Source: G965267605 sp965267605
GTDB lineage: Bacteria; Bacteroidota; Bacteroidia; Flavobacteriales_E; Vicingaceae
NCBI GenBank assembly: GCA_965267605.1
Contig: OZ254088.1
Location: 3,472,001 to 3,536,000, forward strand
DNA length: 64,000 bases
Direction of reading: 5' to 3'
A program made the position numbers and the translations under genes. Within the stretch, counting starts at the first letter, position 1, and each line of letters begins with the position of its first letter. Shown here in pieces: positions 1 through 8,785 of this stretch. The notes under the pieces are model-generated. The model searched no databases and was not told where the DNA came from. It saw only the letters and a program-made list of their open reading frames with translations.

Positions 1-1
1 A

Positions 2-628
2 AAGGCCCCCAAGGTCTATTCACCTCATCCGTTGTTTGACAATTTCGGGGAAGCATGTAGCAGGGAAGAGGCTTTGCAGCATCTGGAATTGGATGCGCAA
101 TTCAGGTATCTATTGTTCTTTGGGATCATTAGAAAGTACAAGGGATTACATCTTTTACTCGAGGCGATTGCAGATGATGCCTTCCGTTCCAAGAATGTGA
201 AGGTGATTGTTGCGGGTGAGTTCTATTCCGATGAAGAGTTCTACAAGAACATGATCCGCGATTTAAAGTTGGAGGACCAAATCGTATTGGTAGATAAGTT
301 CATTGCTGATGAAGACGTGTACAAGTACTTCTGTGCAGCGGATATGATCGTTCAGCCTTATGTGAGTGCTACCCAAAGTGGTGTTACCCAGATTGGCTAT
401 CATTTCGAAAAGCCAATGTTGGTAACGGATGTTGGTGGTTTGGCAGAGTTGATACCTCATCAAGTTGCCGGATACGTAACGCAACCCGACCCAATTGAGA
501 TTCGGGCTTCACTGATGGATTTTTACGACAACAACCGGCAGGCGGAATTGGAGGAAGGTGTGCGACAGGAGAAGAAGAAATTTGCATGGGAAATCATGGT
601 AGATAAGGTGATTGAACTTGCACACTAA
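2..628 (+). CDS. Glycosyltransferase family 4, C-terminal part (5' end outside window)
   Basis: The reading frame is open from base 2, so the gene starts before the window; the TTG at 32 is probably internal. What remains is the nucleotide-sugar-binding half of a GT-B glycosyltransferase: a beta strand followed by IRKYKGLHLLLEAI, the VIVAGEF strand, and a later AADMIVQPYVSATQSGV segment followed by PMLVTDVGGLAELI, which is the usual acidic/glycine-rich sugar-nucleotide loop of GT4 enzymes. It lies 30 bases upstream of the heptose operon on the same strand. A role in assembling a heptose-containing surface glycan is therefore plausible, but the acceptor and donor cannot be read from this fragment. 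Confidence 0.85.
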   Translation, partial: KAPKVYSPHPLFDNFGEACSREEALQHLELDAQFRYLLFFGIIRKYKGLHLLLEAIADDAFRSKNVKVIVAGEFYSDEEFYKNMIRDLKLEDQIVLVDKFIADEDVYKYFCAADMIVQPYVSATQSGVTQIGYHFEKPMLVTDVGGLAELIPHQVAGYVTQPDPIEIRASLMDFYDNNRQAELEEGVRQEKKKFAWEIMVDKVIELAH

Positions 629-658
629 TCCGTCTTATAAATTGATAACTTCGTTCAC

Positions 659-1678
659 ATGATTTTTAGGAGTAGGGCACCTTTGAGATTGGGTCTGGCC
701 GGAGGCGGCACAGATGTGAGTCCGTATTCCGATGAATTTGGCGGAGCAATCCTGAATGCCACGATTTCTCTTTTCAGCTATGCAACCATCGAACCCAGGG
801 ATGATGGTAAAATTGTGTTGGTTGCTGAGGATCGCGATGAACGATATGAACTGGACAGTGCTGAACACCTGGAAGTGACTGGTGAGCTAGACCTCCATCG
901 CGGTGTCTACAATCGGATCGTTAAGGATTATGCTAAGAAGCCATTATCGTTTACACTTACCACGTATTCAGATGCGCCTCCCGGATCAGGTTTGGGCACT
1001 TCCTCTACCATGGTGGTGGCTATTCTTGGTGCATTCACTGAGTGGTTGAAACTACCTCTTGGGGAGTATGATCTTGCCCATTTGGCGTATGAGATTGAAA
1101 GAGTAGACCTTGGTATGGCTGGAGGGAAGCAGGATCAGTATGCAGCCACATTTGGTGGAGTGAACTTCATGGAATTCTATGGCGACAATGTGATCGTGAA
1201 TCCGTTGAGGATTAACGAATCCTTCCTTCACGAGTTGGAACACAACATGGTGCTGTATTACACCAACACCAGTCGTTCTTCAGCTGAAATCATTGAGCGG
1301 CAAACCATCAATGTGAAGGAGAAGAACGAGAAACCGATTGAGGCTATGCATAAGCTGAAGGAGCAAGCTTATATGATGAAGGAAGCGATGCTCAAGGGTC
1401 AGCTGGATGAGATTGGCAAGATCCTCGATTTCGGTTGGCACCATAAGAAAGAGATGGCAGCAGGGATCACAAACGAGGAGATCGATAACATATACAATTC
1501 CTGTATTGAGGCAGGTGCATTGGGTGGAAAGATATCTGGTGCAGGTGGTGGGGGATTCATGATCTTCTATTGCCCGGGCAACAGTCAATACAGGGTAGTA
1601 GAGCATTTGCACAAATTGGGTGGCGATGCAAAACGTTATACCTTTACAGACAAAGGGTTAACCACATGGCAGAACTAG
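659..1678 (+). CDS. hddA: D-glycero-alpha-D-manno-heptose 7-phosphate kinase (GHMP family)
   Basis: A 339-residue GHMP kinase that phosphorylates D-glycero-D-manno-heptose 7-phosphate at C1, giving the alpha-1,7-bisphosphate. The N-terminus (RSRAPLRLGLAGGGTDV) is the family signature. The ATP loop is PPGSGLGTSSTM at about residues 106-117, and the C-terminal glycine-rich motif is GGKISGAGGGGFMIFY near residue 300. Length matches the family. The assignment to HddA rather than to another sugar kinase such as fucose or galactose kinase rests mainly on the neighbours: isomerase, guanylyltransferase and bisphosphatase of the same pathway follow with overlapping ends. The last 13 bases overlap gmhA, suggesting translational coupling. 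Confidence 0.9.
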   Translation: MIFRSRAPLRLGLAGGGTDVSPYSDEFGGAILNATISLFSYATIEPRDDGKIVLVAEDRDERYELDSAEHLEVTGELDLHRGVYNRIVKDYAKKPLSFTLTTYSDAPPGSGLGTSSTMVVAILGAFTEWLKLPLGEYDLAHLAYEIERVDLGMAGGKQDQYAATFGGVNFMEFYGDNVIVNPLRINESFLHELEHNMVLYYTNTSRSSAEIIERQTINVKEKNEKPIEAMHKLKEQAYMMKEAMLKGQLDEIGKILDFGWHHKKEMAAGITNEEIDNIYNSCIEAGALGGKISGAGGGGFMIFYCPGNSQYRVVEHLHKLGGDAKRYTFTDKGLTTWQN

Positions 1679-2256
1679 ATAAGATCAAGGAAATTCTGAC
1701 TGCTTCCGCGCAAGTGAAGCAGGATATTCTGGAGGATGAGGACTTGTTGACATCCATCGAAATGGTTTCGGAAATATCTGCCAACTGTCTGGCACAAGGG
1801 GGGAAGCTATTGTTCTGTGGTAACGGTGGTAGTGCTGCTGATGCACAACATCTGGCTGCGGAATTCTCGGGAAGGTTTTATCACGATAGAGAGCCGTTGT
1901 TCGCAGAAGCATTACACGTTAACACATCTTACCTAACTGCTGTGGCTAACGATTATTCTTATGATGAAGTATACTCAAGAATGGTCAAGGCGAAGGGACG
2001 CGAGAATGATGTGCTTTTCGCCATTTCTACTTCCGGAAATTCCGGAAACATTATCAAAGCTGTTGAGGTAGCCAAGCAGCAGAACATGGTTGTTGTTGGT
2101 ATGACCGGGGAGACAGGTGGTAAGATGGCGGTGCTTGTTGACCATCTACTCAATATGCCGTCAACTGATACGCCAAGAATTCAGGAGGGCCACATCACCG
2201 TTGGACACATCATCTGCCAATTGGTGGAGGAAGAAATGATGCGTCTGGGCAAATGA
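1666..2256 (+). CDS. gmhA: Sedoheptulose 7-phosphate isomerase (phosphoheptose isomerase)
   Basis: A 196-residue SIS-domain enzyme that converts sedoheptulose 7-phosphate to D-glycero-D-manno-heptose 7-phosphate, the first step of the heptose pathway. The phosphosugar loop FCGNGGSAADAQHLAAEFSG is at about residues 50-69, ISTSGNSGNII at about 120, and the C-terminal EGHITVGHIICQLVEEEM helix with its catalytic Glu/His residues is present. An open frame extends 96 bases further upstream, but the ATG at 1666 gives the normal family length and a short overlap with hddA, so I use that start. The stop overlaps the hddC start by 4 bases (ATGA). Confidence 0.93.
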   Translation: MAELDKIKEILTASAQVKQDILEDEDLLTSIEMVSEISANCLAQGGKLLFCGNGGSAADAQHLAAEFSGRFYHDREPLFAEALHVNTSYLTAVANDYSYDEVYSRMVKAKGRENDVLFAISTSGNSGNIIKAVEVAKQQNMVVVGMTGETGGKMAVLVDHLLNMPSTDTPRIQEGHITVGHIICQLVEEEMMRLGK

Positions 2257-2945
2257 CAACTGAGGCCATAGTTCTTGCTGGTGGATTAGGAACACGACTT
2301 CGAAGTGAAGTGGCGGACCGTCCCAAGGTGCTGGCAGAAGTAAATGGCAAGCCATTTCTCTATTACGTTTTGGAATACCTCAATGCACAAGGATTTAAGA
2401 ATGTTGTGCTCTCTGTTGGATACATGGGTGAAATGGTGGAGCAGACATTTGGAGATCACTTCGAAAACCTCAACCTCATGTACTGTTACGAAGAAGAGCC
2501 TATGGGTACGGGTGGTGGTATCCAGCTTGCGTTGGAGTGGTGTGATGGAGAGTGTGTAACAGTTGTAAATGGGGATACAATCTTTCCAGTGAACATTGCA
2601 GATATGTTCGAGCACCATGAATCGCATGCATCGAGTTTTACCGTAGCGTTGAAGAGGTTGCAAAACTTCGATCGGTATGGAACTGTGATCACTGACGAAG
2701 ACACCAGAATAATAGCATTCGAAGAGAAGAAGGCACTGGAGGAAGGGCTGATCAACGGTGGTGTTTATATGATCGATCGGGAAATGTTCATGGCGCTGGG
2801 CATGACACCTCCTTACTCACTGGAGCAGGATTACTTCGAACCAAAGGTGAGTGAAGAACGCATCTTCGGTTACGAAAGCGATGCCTATTTCCTGGATATT
2901 GGGATTCCAGAAGATTACAAAAGAGCGCAGGATGAATTGGGATGA
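2253..2945 (+). CDS. hddC: D-glycero-alpha-D-manno-heptose 1-phosphate guanylyltransferase
   Basis: A 230-residue sugar nucleotidyltransferase predicted to make GDP-D-glycero-alpha-D-manno-heptose. The start shows the activation loop VLAGGLGTRLRS followed by RPKVLAEVNGKPFL; the metal-binding VNGDTIFPVN lies at about residue 105; and a second sugar/metal segment (YFLDIGIPEDYKRAQDEL) closes the protein. The general fold assignment is firm. GDP specificity is inferred from the operon, which has hddA and gmhB but no hldE/hldD (the ADP-heptose branch) in view. The start overlaps gmhA by 4 bases and the end overlaps gmhB by 14 bases. Confidence 0.88.
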   Translation: MTTEAIVLAGGLGTRLRSEVADRPKVLAEVNGKPFLYYVLEYLNAQGFKNVVLSVGYMGEMVEQTFGDHFENLNLMYCYEEEPMGTGGGIQLALEWCDGECVTVVNGDTIFPVNIADMFEHHESHASSFTVALKRLQNFDRYGTVITDEDTRIIAFEEKKALEEGLINGGVYMIDREMFMALGMTPPYSLEQDYFEPKVSEERIFGYESDAYFLDIGIPEDYKRAQDELG

Positions 2946-3522
2946 TCTTAACATAGATGGGTCCTGGTGCGTTTTTCTAGATCGAGATGGAGTGATCAAT
3001 GAACGCCTTCCAGGTGATTATGTGAAAAACCTAGAAGAATTCAGATTGTTGGACAATGCAGCGGAGACCATTGCCCTGTTGTCAGGTACGTTCAAACATT
3101 TGTTTGTTGTGACCAACCAACAAGGCATTGGAAAAGGTATCATGAGTCATGAGGATCTCCTGGTGGTGCATAACAATCTGCTCGACCGTGTGGCAGAGGC
3201 CGGGGGTAACATTCGCGCAATCTATTATGCTCCCGAGTTGGCAAGCGATGCTCCTATAGATCGGAAGCCCGCACCTGGGATGGCCTTGAAAGCACAGCTA
3301 CAGTTTGATGGTGTGGACTTTCCCAAATGCATCATGGTTGGTGACTCCGAATCGGACATGGAATTTGGAAAGGTCACAGGAATGACTACCATTTATCTAT
3401 CTGAAGCTGAAAGCGAGAATGCAGATCTAAGATGTGGGAGTTTAGCAGAGGCAGGAGAACTCCTTATGCAGGCTTTTCACAGAAGTACAACATCTCCTGA
3501 CCAGGAAGGGCATAGCGATTAA
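2932..3522 (+). CDS. gmhB: D-glycero-D-manno-heptose 1,7-bisphosphate 7-phosphatase (HAD family)
   Basis: A 196-residue HAD phosphatase that removes the 7-phosphate of heptose 1,7-bisphosphate. Visible motifs are FLDRDGVINE (nucleophile Asp and acid Asp, about residues 17-26), VTNQQGIGKG (about 60), RKPAPGMALKA (Lys motif, about 109) and MVGDSESDMEFG (about 138). The stretch before RKP, where E. coli GmhB has a Cys/His zinc loop, reads YYAPELASDAPID and contains no cysteine, so this copy is a zinc-free form. The ATG at 2932 fits better than an in-frame ATG at 2851, which would lie deep inside hddC. The 3' end overlaps the convergent methyltransferase gene by 59 bases. Confidence 0.9.
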   Translation: MNWDDLNIDGSWCVFLDRDGVINERLPGDYVKNLEEFRLLDNAAETIALLSGTFKHLFVVTNQQGIGKGIMSHEDLLVVHNNLLDRVAEAGGNIRAIYYAPELASDAPIDRKPAPGMALKAQLQFDGVDFPKCIMVGDSESDMEFGKVTGMTTIYLSEAESENADLRCGSLAEAGELLMQAFHRSTTSPDQEGHSD

Positions 3523-4240
3523 ATTTCTCCTCGCCCAGAATTTCCATCATGTTGACAATGGTAACCTTGAAGCCACCTGCTTCTAGTTGCTTGTCATAAT
3601 CGCGGCCGTACATTCTAACGTGATCGTCCTGACCAAAGGCCTTTTCTCGTTCTCGTGGATCTGTGATTGAATCGTCCTCGTAAGTAGTCTCGTAGCTGTA
3701 ATCTATAGGCGACTGAAGAATAGCCCATCCACCTGGTTTTAGTACGCGAATGAACTCTCCCATCACTTTCTTATCGTCTTCTACATGCTCCAGCACATGA
3801 TTACAGAACAGCACGTCAAACGTATTTTCATCAAACGGAATGTCATGAACGTCCATCTTTACTTTAGCCAATGGAGATTCAATATCACCGGTGATGTAAT
3901 CCAGGTGCTCCATTTTCTCGAAGCGCTTCATAAAGCACAACTCCGGGGCTACGTGAAGGAACTTGTGCGGCTTGGTGAAAAGATCGGTTTCTGTCTTAAG
4001 GTATAACCAGATCAATCGGTGTCTTTCCAATGACAGGCAGCTTGGACAAAGCGCGTTCTTTCTGGAAGCGGCACCCCTGCCATACGGAAGGAACTTCCGA
4101 TACGTAGAGCCACATACGGTACATTCCACTTTGTTTCCTGCATGGAACAGTGCAATGATGGGCAGGCCAAAATTGCCAAAGAGTTGCAGCACCTTTCTAG
4201 GTACGAACCGAAGCAGAAAACTTATGAAGTTGGATAACAC
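3464..4240 (-). CDS. Class I SAM-dependent methyltransferase with N-terminal Cys4 motif
   Basis: A 258-residue protein. Residues 38-65 hold two cysteine pairs, CTVC and CPSC, about 25 residues apart, resembling a small zinc ribbon. A methyltransferase domain follows: HVAPE at motif I, YITGDIE, then DVHDIPFDENTFDVLFCNHV and LEHVEDDKKVMGEFIRVLKPGG, the classical Methyltransf_11 signature. A hydrophobic N-terminus (FISFLLRFVPRKVLQLFG) may be a membrane-associating helix. The substrate is unknown; the position opposite a heptose operon would fit glycan methylation, but that is inference. It converges on gmhB with a 59-base overlap of coding ends. Confidence 0.8.
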   Translation of the reverse strand: MLSNFISFLLRFVPRKVLQLFGNFGLPIIALFHAGNKVECTVCGSTYRKFLPYGRGAASRKNALCPSCLSLERHRLIWLYLKTETDLFTKPHKFLHVAPELCFMKRFEKMEHLDYITGDIESPLAKVKMDVHDIPFDENTFDVLFCNHVLEHVEDDKKVMGEFIRVLKPGGWAILQSPIDYSYETTYEDDSITDPREREKAFGQDDHVRMYGRDYDKQLEAGGFKVTIVNMMEILGEEKFNRYALPGQEMLYFCEKPA

Positions 4241-4275
4241 GTGAATCCTTTGCTAGACGCCAAAAGTAGTAATAA

Positions 4276-5793
4276 TCAATTTTGTTGGGTTGCGCAGCAT
4301 TCCCTGAATGTTCGTCCGCTTGTTTTAGACTCTAGCCAGGCAATCACATTGAAAGGGTCCATGAACATACGTTCATATGGTTGAGACTGTAGTTCCTTTA
4401 ACTCTGACATCAGGTTGCGGAAGTGTTTTCCCATGTCTGGTTTACCAGGCTCATGTTGCTGCTTTCTGATGAAATCCAGAAACAGCTTCTCGGATGAATG
4501 AAGTTGGCCTTTAGACATCAAGTAGCGGTAATGGTTGCGCACCAGAAAAGAAACCAACTCCTCATTATCCAGTTCATAGTGGACAATGATTTCCAAAATC
4601 TTGAGTGAACTGATCTCCGCTGGACGCATGGAAATGTCGTCATCTGTGATGCAGGCATTCAGCCATTTGAGCGCATCCCTGAACTGACCATTGCCAAAGT
4701 AGGTGTAGAAGATGTCGTACATCAGGTCGTGCTTTCTTTGCTTGAGCATGAATCTGGCGTGTGTGTCAAGTTGAGATTGGATTTCAGGAAGGAGAGGTAG
4801 CCCTCTGTCAAACCCTCCTTGCCGATAATACGCGCAGAGTTTGTGCATCGAAGTTGTAGTGAATATTCTTGCCTCTAGTGAGGGAGAGCGCTCTACCTTA
4901 AGCTCACTGTAATAGCGATCCAGATCTTCAAGTTTTGTGAGGCAGGCATCGAACTGACCCAGTCGAATTCCAGAGATGCAGTAATTGTCCACAATCGTGA
5001 TGTATCGATTGAAGTCCATTCGATGAATTTTGGGTTTACGCTCAAGCAACTCGACCAGTTGTCGTTGATGTGCATGGTTGCCCTCGTCATCTCCGATACT
5101 ATCGCAGTAATTGGCGTGGATGGAGTGGAAAAACACTTTGGAGGTATACGTAGTGGCTTGTTCTTCATCGGCCATTAGCGGATCGTTGAGAATTTGGTTG
5201 AAGGCTTTCATCCCCTCGTCAGTCCTGGCCCTTCCTTTTAAGATAAGCTGAGTGAAGGACTCAACATACAGGTTGAAGTATGCCCCGGTGTTGATCACGT
5301 TATGCGCAGCAGTTGTTTCCTCAAGGTGGAGTTGCTTGATCTCATCCAGCTCTTTGTAGAAAGTTTTCGAATGCAGTCTCCTTTCCCACATGATGATATC
5401 TTGCAGTGCGGGAAACCGTTCCTGTTCTTCGGCCAACTTTCGTGCTTTTTTAAGGTGCTTTCGGCACTGTTCAATCAATCCTTTCTGAAACAGAATAGCA
5501 ACCCGTTCCATGTAGTTGTTGATTTGTGAGTCTATGGTTTTGCCCCGATGAAAGGATGTGAGACTATCCAGCAGAAGTTGATGAAGATGATGGCGGGTAG
5601 CATTTAGCTGGCCGTCAAGCTTTGTCTTGAGTTTTTTCTCATTGTACACTTTTTGCCGAACCAGCTGATCGAAAAGCCATTTGTAATTGTTGCCACCACC
5701 AACTACATGTCTTTTCGCATATAAACTGAAGTGTTTCTTTTCCCCTTGAGTAAGTGATTGGACGAGTTCATGAAGGGGATCCTGAGGCTTCAT
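4276..5793 (-). CDS. Conserved helical protein of unknown function
   Basis: A 505-residue soluble protein that I do not recognise as a named family. It has no signal peptide or membrane segment. It is rich in charged helices throughout (for example LFQKGLIEQCRKHLKKARKL near residue 115), with spacing suggestive of a TPR-like or alpha-solenoid repeat protein. The N-terminus (LVQSLTQGEKKHFSLYAKRH) is distinctive and could seed a profile search. It is probably a single-gene unit: the next gene on this strand starts 36 bases downstream, and upstream lies an AT-rich intergenic stretch. I infer a cytoplasmic scaffold or interaction role only from composition. Confidence 0.7.
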   Translation of the reverse strand: MKPQDPLHELVQSLTQGEKKHFSLYAKRHVVGGGNNYKWLFDQLVRQKVYNEKKLKTKLDGQLNATRHHLHQLLLDSLTSFHRGKTIDSQINNYMERVAILFQKGLIEQCRKHLKKARKLAEEQERFPALQDIIMWERRLHSKTFYKELDEIKQLHLEETTAAHNVINTGAYFNLYVESFTQLILKGRARTDEGMKAFNQILNDPLMADEEQATTYTSKVFFHSIHANYCDSIGDDEGNHAHQRQLVELLERKPKIHRMDFNRYITIVDNYCISGIRLGQFDACLTKLEDLDRYYSELKVERSPSLEARIFTTTSMHKLCAYYRQGGFDRGLPLLPEIQSQLDTHARFMLKQRKHDLMYDIFYTYFGNGQFRDALKWLNACITDDDISMRPAEISSLKILEIIVHYELDNEELVSFLVRNHYRYLMSKGQLHSSEKLFLDFIRKQQHEPGKPDMGKHFRNLMSELKELQSQPYERMFMDPFNVIAWLESKTSGRTFRECCATQQN

Positions 5794-5981
5794 GGTTCAA
5801 ATTTAAGCTAAATATGATGGATAATAAATCAAATTATAAATTCAATTAATCAATTGAAAAACAATTAATTATGATTAATTATATGTAATAATATAATGAT
5901 TTATAGAATAATTTTGGTTTTAGGCCGGTGATAGCCTCAGGTAGTTTTGGTTCCAACAAACAACTAACCAAAAACTACAGC
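5794..5981. other. AT-rich divergent intergenic region
   Basis: This 188-base stretch separates divergent genes. The first 115 bases are strongly A+T rich. On the + strand TAATTTTG at 5909-5916 matches the Bacteroidota -7 consensus TAnnTTTG and could serve the gene at 5982, although no TTG lies at the expected distance upstream. Nothing else is recognisable here. Confidence 0.4.
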
Positions 5982-7220
5982 ATGAAAACACTCTCTCTAT
6001 TGCTGGTTCTAACAACCAGTATATGCTATGGTCAGACGTGGACAGTCCACGATTCGTTGGCCGGAGCAATGAATAACAACAGTTCTGAAGTCGTTGAAAT
6101 TGATGGCAACAGTAACCCATGGGCAGGCAACTGGGGCGTGGGGATCTCCCATCGAAATGGTGCCACATGGAACAAGTATAATGTAGGTGGTGGTCAACTG
6201 CCCTCTAATGATACGCGTTCCATGGCCATTGATGGTGGCGGTAATGTCTGGATAGGCACCACTGGTGGCCTCACCAAGTTTGATGGAAGTACCTGGGTGA
6301 CATACTCTACGAGCAATTCCAGCATTCCAAGTAATGATGTTACATCCCTCGAACCCGATGGAAATGGTATCTGGGTAGGAACCAATAATGGCCTTGCACA
6401 TTTCAATGGTACTACTACATGGACCATCTATAATACCAGCAATTCAGGGATACCTCATAATGTAATTCTGGGATTGGCGAAAGATGTTTCTTCCGGTAAC
6501 GTTTGGGTGGGTACCCCGGTAGGAGCAGCCTCGTTCAATGGCGTTGCAACATGGATGGTATACAACACAGGGAACTCTGGTCTCCCTAACAACTTTGTAA
6601 GAGGGATTGGCGTCCATCCTTCCTCCAACAATATCTGGATTTGCACCACAGGTGGAGGTCTTGCAGAATTCAATGGGTCAGCATGGACAGTATTCAATAC
6701 GGGTACCACAGGCTTTCCGCACAACGATGTGGTTGACGTAACATTTGATGGCTCAGGAAACAGCTGGGTAGCCACAAATGGTGGATTGGGATACTACAAC
6801 GGGACCACTTGGGTTACCTACAACGCCTCTAATTCTGGCTTACCCATTAACGCGCTTGGAGATGTGGAAGTTGCCTCCAACGGACATGTGTGGGTGAGTA
6901 CATACGGTGCCGGACTTGTTGAGTATGACCCAACTCCGGTTGGTGTGGAAACCAACGCACATAGGCTAAGTCCACTGAACATCTATCCAAACCCTGCAAT
7001 GAATCAATTCAATATTGAGCTGTCTGTAAGCAGCAATGAAGATGCAACGATCGCCTTGTATGACATTCATGGTCGTGCTGTTGCAACGGAGCGAACCCGG
7101 TTAATAGCTGGCAGCAACAAAATATCTCTGAACACTACCAACCTGGAAGACGGAGTGTACATCGTTCGTTTGATCACATCAAGTGGTGTGCGTTCGTCAC
7201 GGGTTAACATTTCTCAATAA
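5982..7220 (+). CDS. Secreted propeller-repeat protein with T9SS type A sorting domain
   Basis: A 412-residue exported protein. The ATG at 5982 begins a signal peptide (MKTLSLLLVLTTSICYGQ); a longer frame from 5928 would hide it. The body has about seven repeats of roughly 40 residues built on WVGTxxGLxxFNGxxWxxYNTxNSGLP, the motif of two-component regulator propellers, so it should fold as a beta-propeller. The last 75 residues (LNIYPNPAMNQFNIEL ... GVYIVRL) are a T9SS type A C-terminal domain, meaning export across the outer membrane and surface attachment or release. Unlike regulator-propeller kinases there is no membrane helix, kinase or effector domain. The ligand is unknown. Confidence 0.88.
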   Translation: MKTLSLLLVLTTSICYGQTWTVHDSLAGAMNNNSSEVVEIDGNSNPWAGNWGVGISHRNGATWNKYNVGGGQLPSNDTRSMAIDGGGNVWIGTTGGLTKFDGSTWVTYSTSNSSIPSNDVTSLEPDGNGIWVGTNNGLAHFNGTTTWTIYNTSNSGIPHNVILGLAKDVSSGNVWVGTPVGAASFNGVATWMVYNTGNSGLPNNFVRGIGVHPSSNNIWICTTGGGLAEFNGSAWTVFNTGTTGFPHNDVVDVTFDGSGNSWVATNGGLGYYNGTTWVTYNASNSGLPINALGDVEVASNGHVWVSTYGAGLVEYDPTPVGVETNAHRLSPLNIYPNPAMNQFNIELSVSSNEDATIALYDIHGRAVATERTRLIAGSNKISLNTTNLEDGVYIVRLITSSGVRSSRVNISQ

Positions 7221-7231
7221 GTCTAATAACT

Positions 7232-7256
7232 GGGCCAGCTGTAGCTGGCCCTTATT
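7232..7256 (+). terminator. Hairpin between two T9SS genes
   Basis: GGGCCAGC-TGTA-GCTGGCCC is a perfect 8-bp stem with a 4-base loop, 12 bases after the stop at 7220, followed by a weak T-rich run (TTATT). It is probably a terminator or attenuator that partly separates the two secreted-protein genes. Confidence 0.65.
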
Positions 7257-7265
7257 CACCAAATC

Positions 7266-8756
7266 ATGAAGAAGTTAACTACGCTTTTGTACCTGATTGT
7301 TGCTGTTTCTTTTGCCAAAGGACAGGTAACGATCGGCAATGAATTTCAAGTCAACACGTACGCGATAGACCGGCAGTATCAACCCAATGTAGATTACGAT
7401 GCCCGGGGCAATTTCGTAATCGTATGGACCAGCTCTTACCAGGATGATACCTTATCAGATGGTGTTTTTGCACAACTGTTTGATTCGAGTGGAACTGCCA
7501 TCGGATCAGAGTTTCAGGTCAATACGTTTTCAAACAATCTCGACCAATTCAATCCGGATGTTGCCATGTCCGATACAGGGAGTTTTGTTGTGGCTTGGGC
7601 CTCCGACCAACAGGATGGACACGATGCGGGCATATATTTCCAGCGGTTCAATTCGAATGGCGTTAAGGTGGGTCCGGAAGTACAGGCTAACATTACAACC
7701 GCGTTCAGTCAGAACGATCCATCGATTGATATGAGCGCAACAGGAGCTTTTGTGCTTAGCTGGATGTCTTTCAATATTGGAACAGGTACAGACGACATTG
7801 TCGTGCGCACCTTCAACCCAATGGGTGTGGCGCAAACCAACGAGATATTGGTTTATCCTTCTGCGGCTGCCAACTTTGCGACACACGATGTGGCAATGGA
7901 TGCTCAGGGTAATTTCGTTGTGGTATATCACCATTACGACATTCATCAAAACGGAGTATTCGGACAGTTATATCAGGCCAATGGTACGCCTGTCAATACC
8001 ACCTTCCAGATCAATACAACAGACTCATCCAGTCAGGATTTTCCGAGCGTTGCGATGGATTACAATGGCAATTTCGCTGTTGCGTTCCATGGTCAGGATA
8101 GTTCAGGGTCCGGCATTTTCGTTCAACGATACAGCAGTACCGGATCAAAACTGGGTCCAGAGACTTGGGTTAATACCGATTGTTACTGGAGCACCCAAAC
8201 GGATGCTGATATTGCGATGGACAGTGCTGGTAACTTCACAGTGGTTTGGAAGAGTTGGTGGTGCGATGGCAATGATTACGCGGTGATGGCGAGAAGATAT
8301 GATGCTGCGGGTAGCGATCGAGGTCCGGAGTTTCAAGTCAATACATACACTTCCGGGTCTCAGGGAGAGCCCAATTGTGCGATGCGCAATGATGGATCTT
8401 TCATAGTGACCTGGCAAAGCGTCAACCAAGACGGAGACAATGATGGGATTTATGCCCAGCGATATAGCGCGGCAGTTCCAGTTGGTGTCGCATCATTCGA
8501 AAACACTCCATCGAGACTGTCTGTATATCCCAATCCATCTACGGATAACATCTATGTGGAGATCCAGGGTGGAATTTCAGGGGGAACACTAGAGTTACTA
8601 GATATTTCTGGTCGGGTTCTGGATGCTATCGCCCCGGATCTGGTTAATAAGAATGGTAAACATCAGTTTACGATCCAGCCATATCCTGATGGACTGTATC
8701 TGATTCGATTCTCGTCACCTGATCATCAGGAAAACATCAAGGTGGTCAAGAATTGA
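7266..8756 (+). CDS. Secreted repeat protein with T9SS type A sorting domain
   Basis: A 496-residue protein with a signal peptide ending near AVSFAKGQ. The body consists of about eight repeats of around 50 residues with the pattern EFQVNT...PxVAMDxxGNFVVxWxSxxQDG...GIFxQRYxSxGxxxGPE, which suggests a multi-bladed beta-propeller or similar beta repeat. The final 75 residues (LSVYPNPSTDNIYVEI ... DGLYLIRF) form a T9SS type A sorting domain. It sits 45 bases after another T9SS cargo gene with a hairpin between. No catalytic motif is visible; surface binding or adhesion is an inference. Confidence 0.85.
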   Translation: MKKLTTLLYLIVAVSFAKGQVTIGNEFQVNTYAIDRQYQPNVDYDARGNFVIVWTSSYQDDTLSDGVFAQLFDSSGTAIGSEFQVNTFSNNLDQFNPDVAMSDTGSFVVAWASDQQDGHDAGIYFQRFNSNGVKVGPEVQANITTAFSQNDPSIDMSATGAFVLSWMSFNIGTGTDDIVVRTFNPMGVAQTNEILVYPSAAANFATHDVAMDAQGNFVVVYHHYDIHQNGVFGQLYQANGTPVNTTFQINTTDSSSQDFPSVAMDYNGNFAVAFHGQDSSGSGIFVQRYSSTGSKLGPETWVNTDCYWSTQTDADIAMDSAGNFTVVWKSWWCDGNDYAVMARRYDAAGSDRGPEFQVNTYTSGSQGEPNCAMRNDGSFIVTWQSVNQDGDNDGIYAQRYSAAVPVGVASFENTPSRLSVYPNPSTDNIYVEIQGGISGGTLELLDISGRVLDAIAPDLVNKNGKHQFTIQPYPDGLYLIRFSSPDHQENIKVVKN

Positions 8757-8785
8757 TTTGGTTAGTGGCAGGGGCGTGAGGACAA

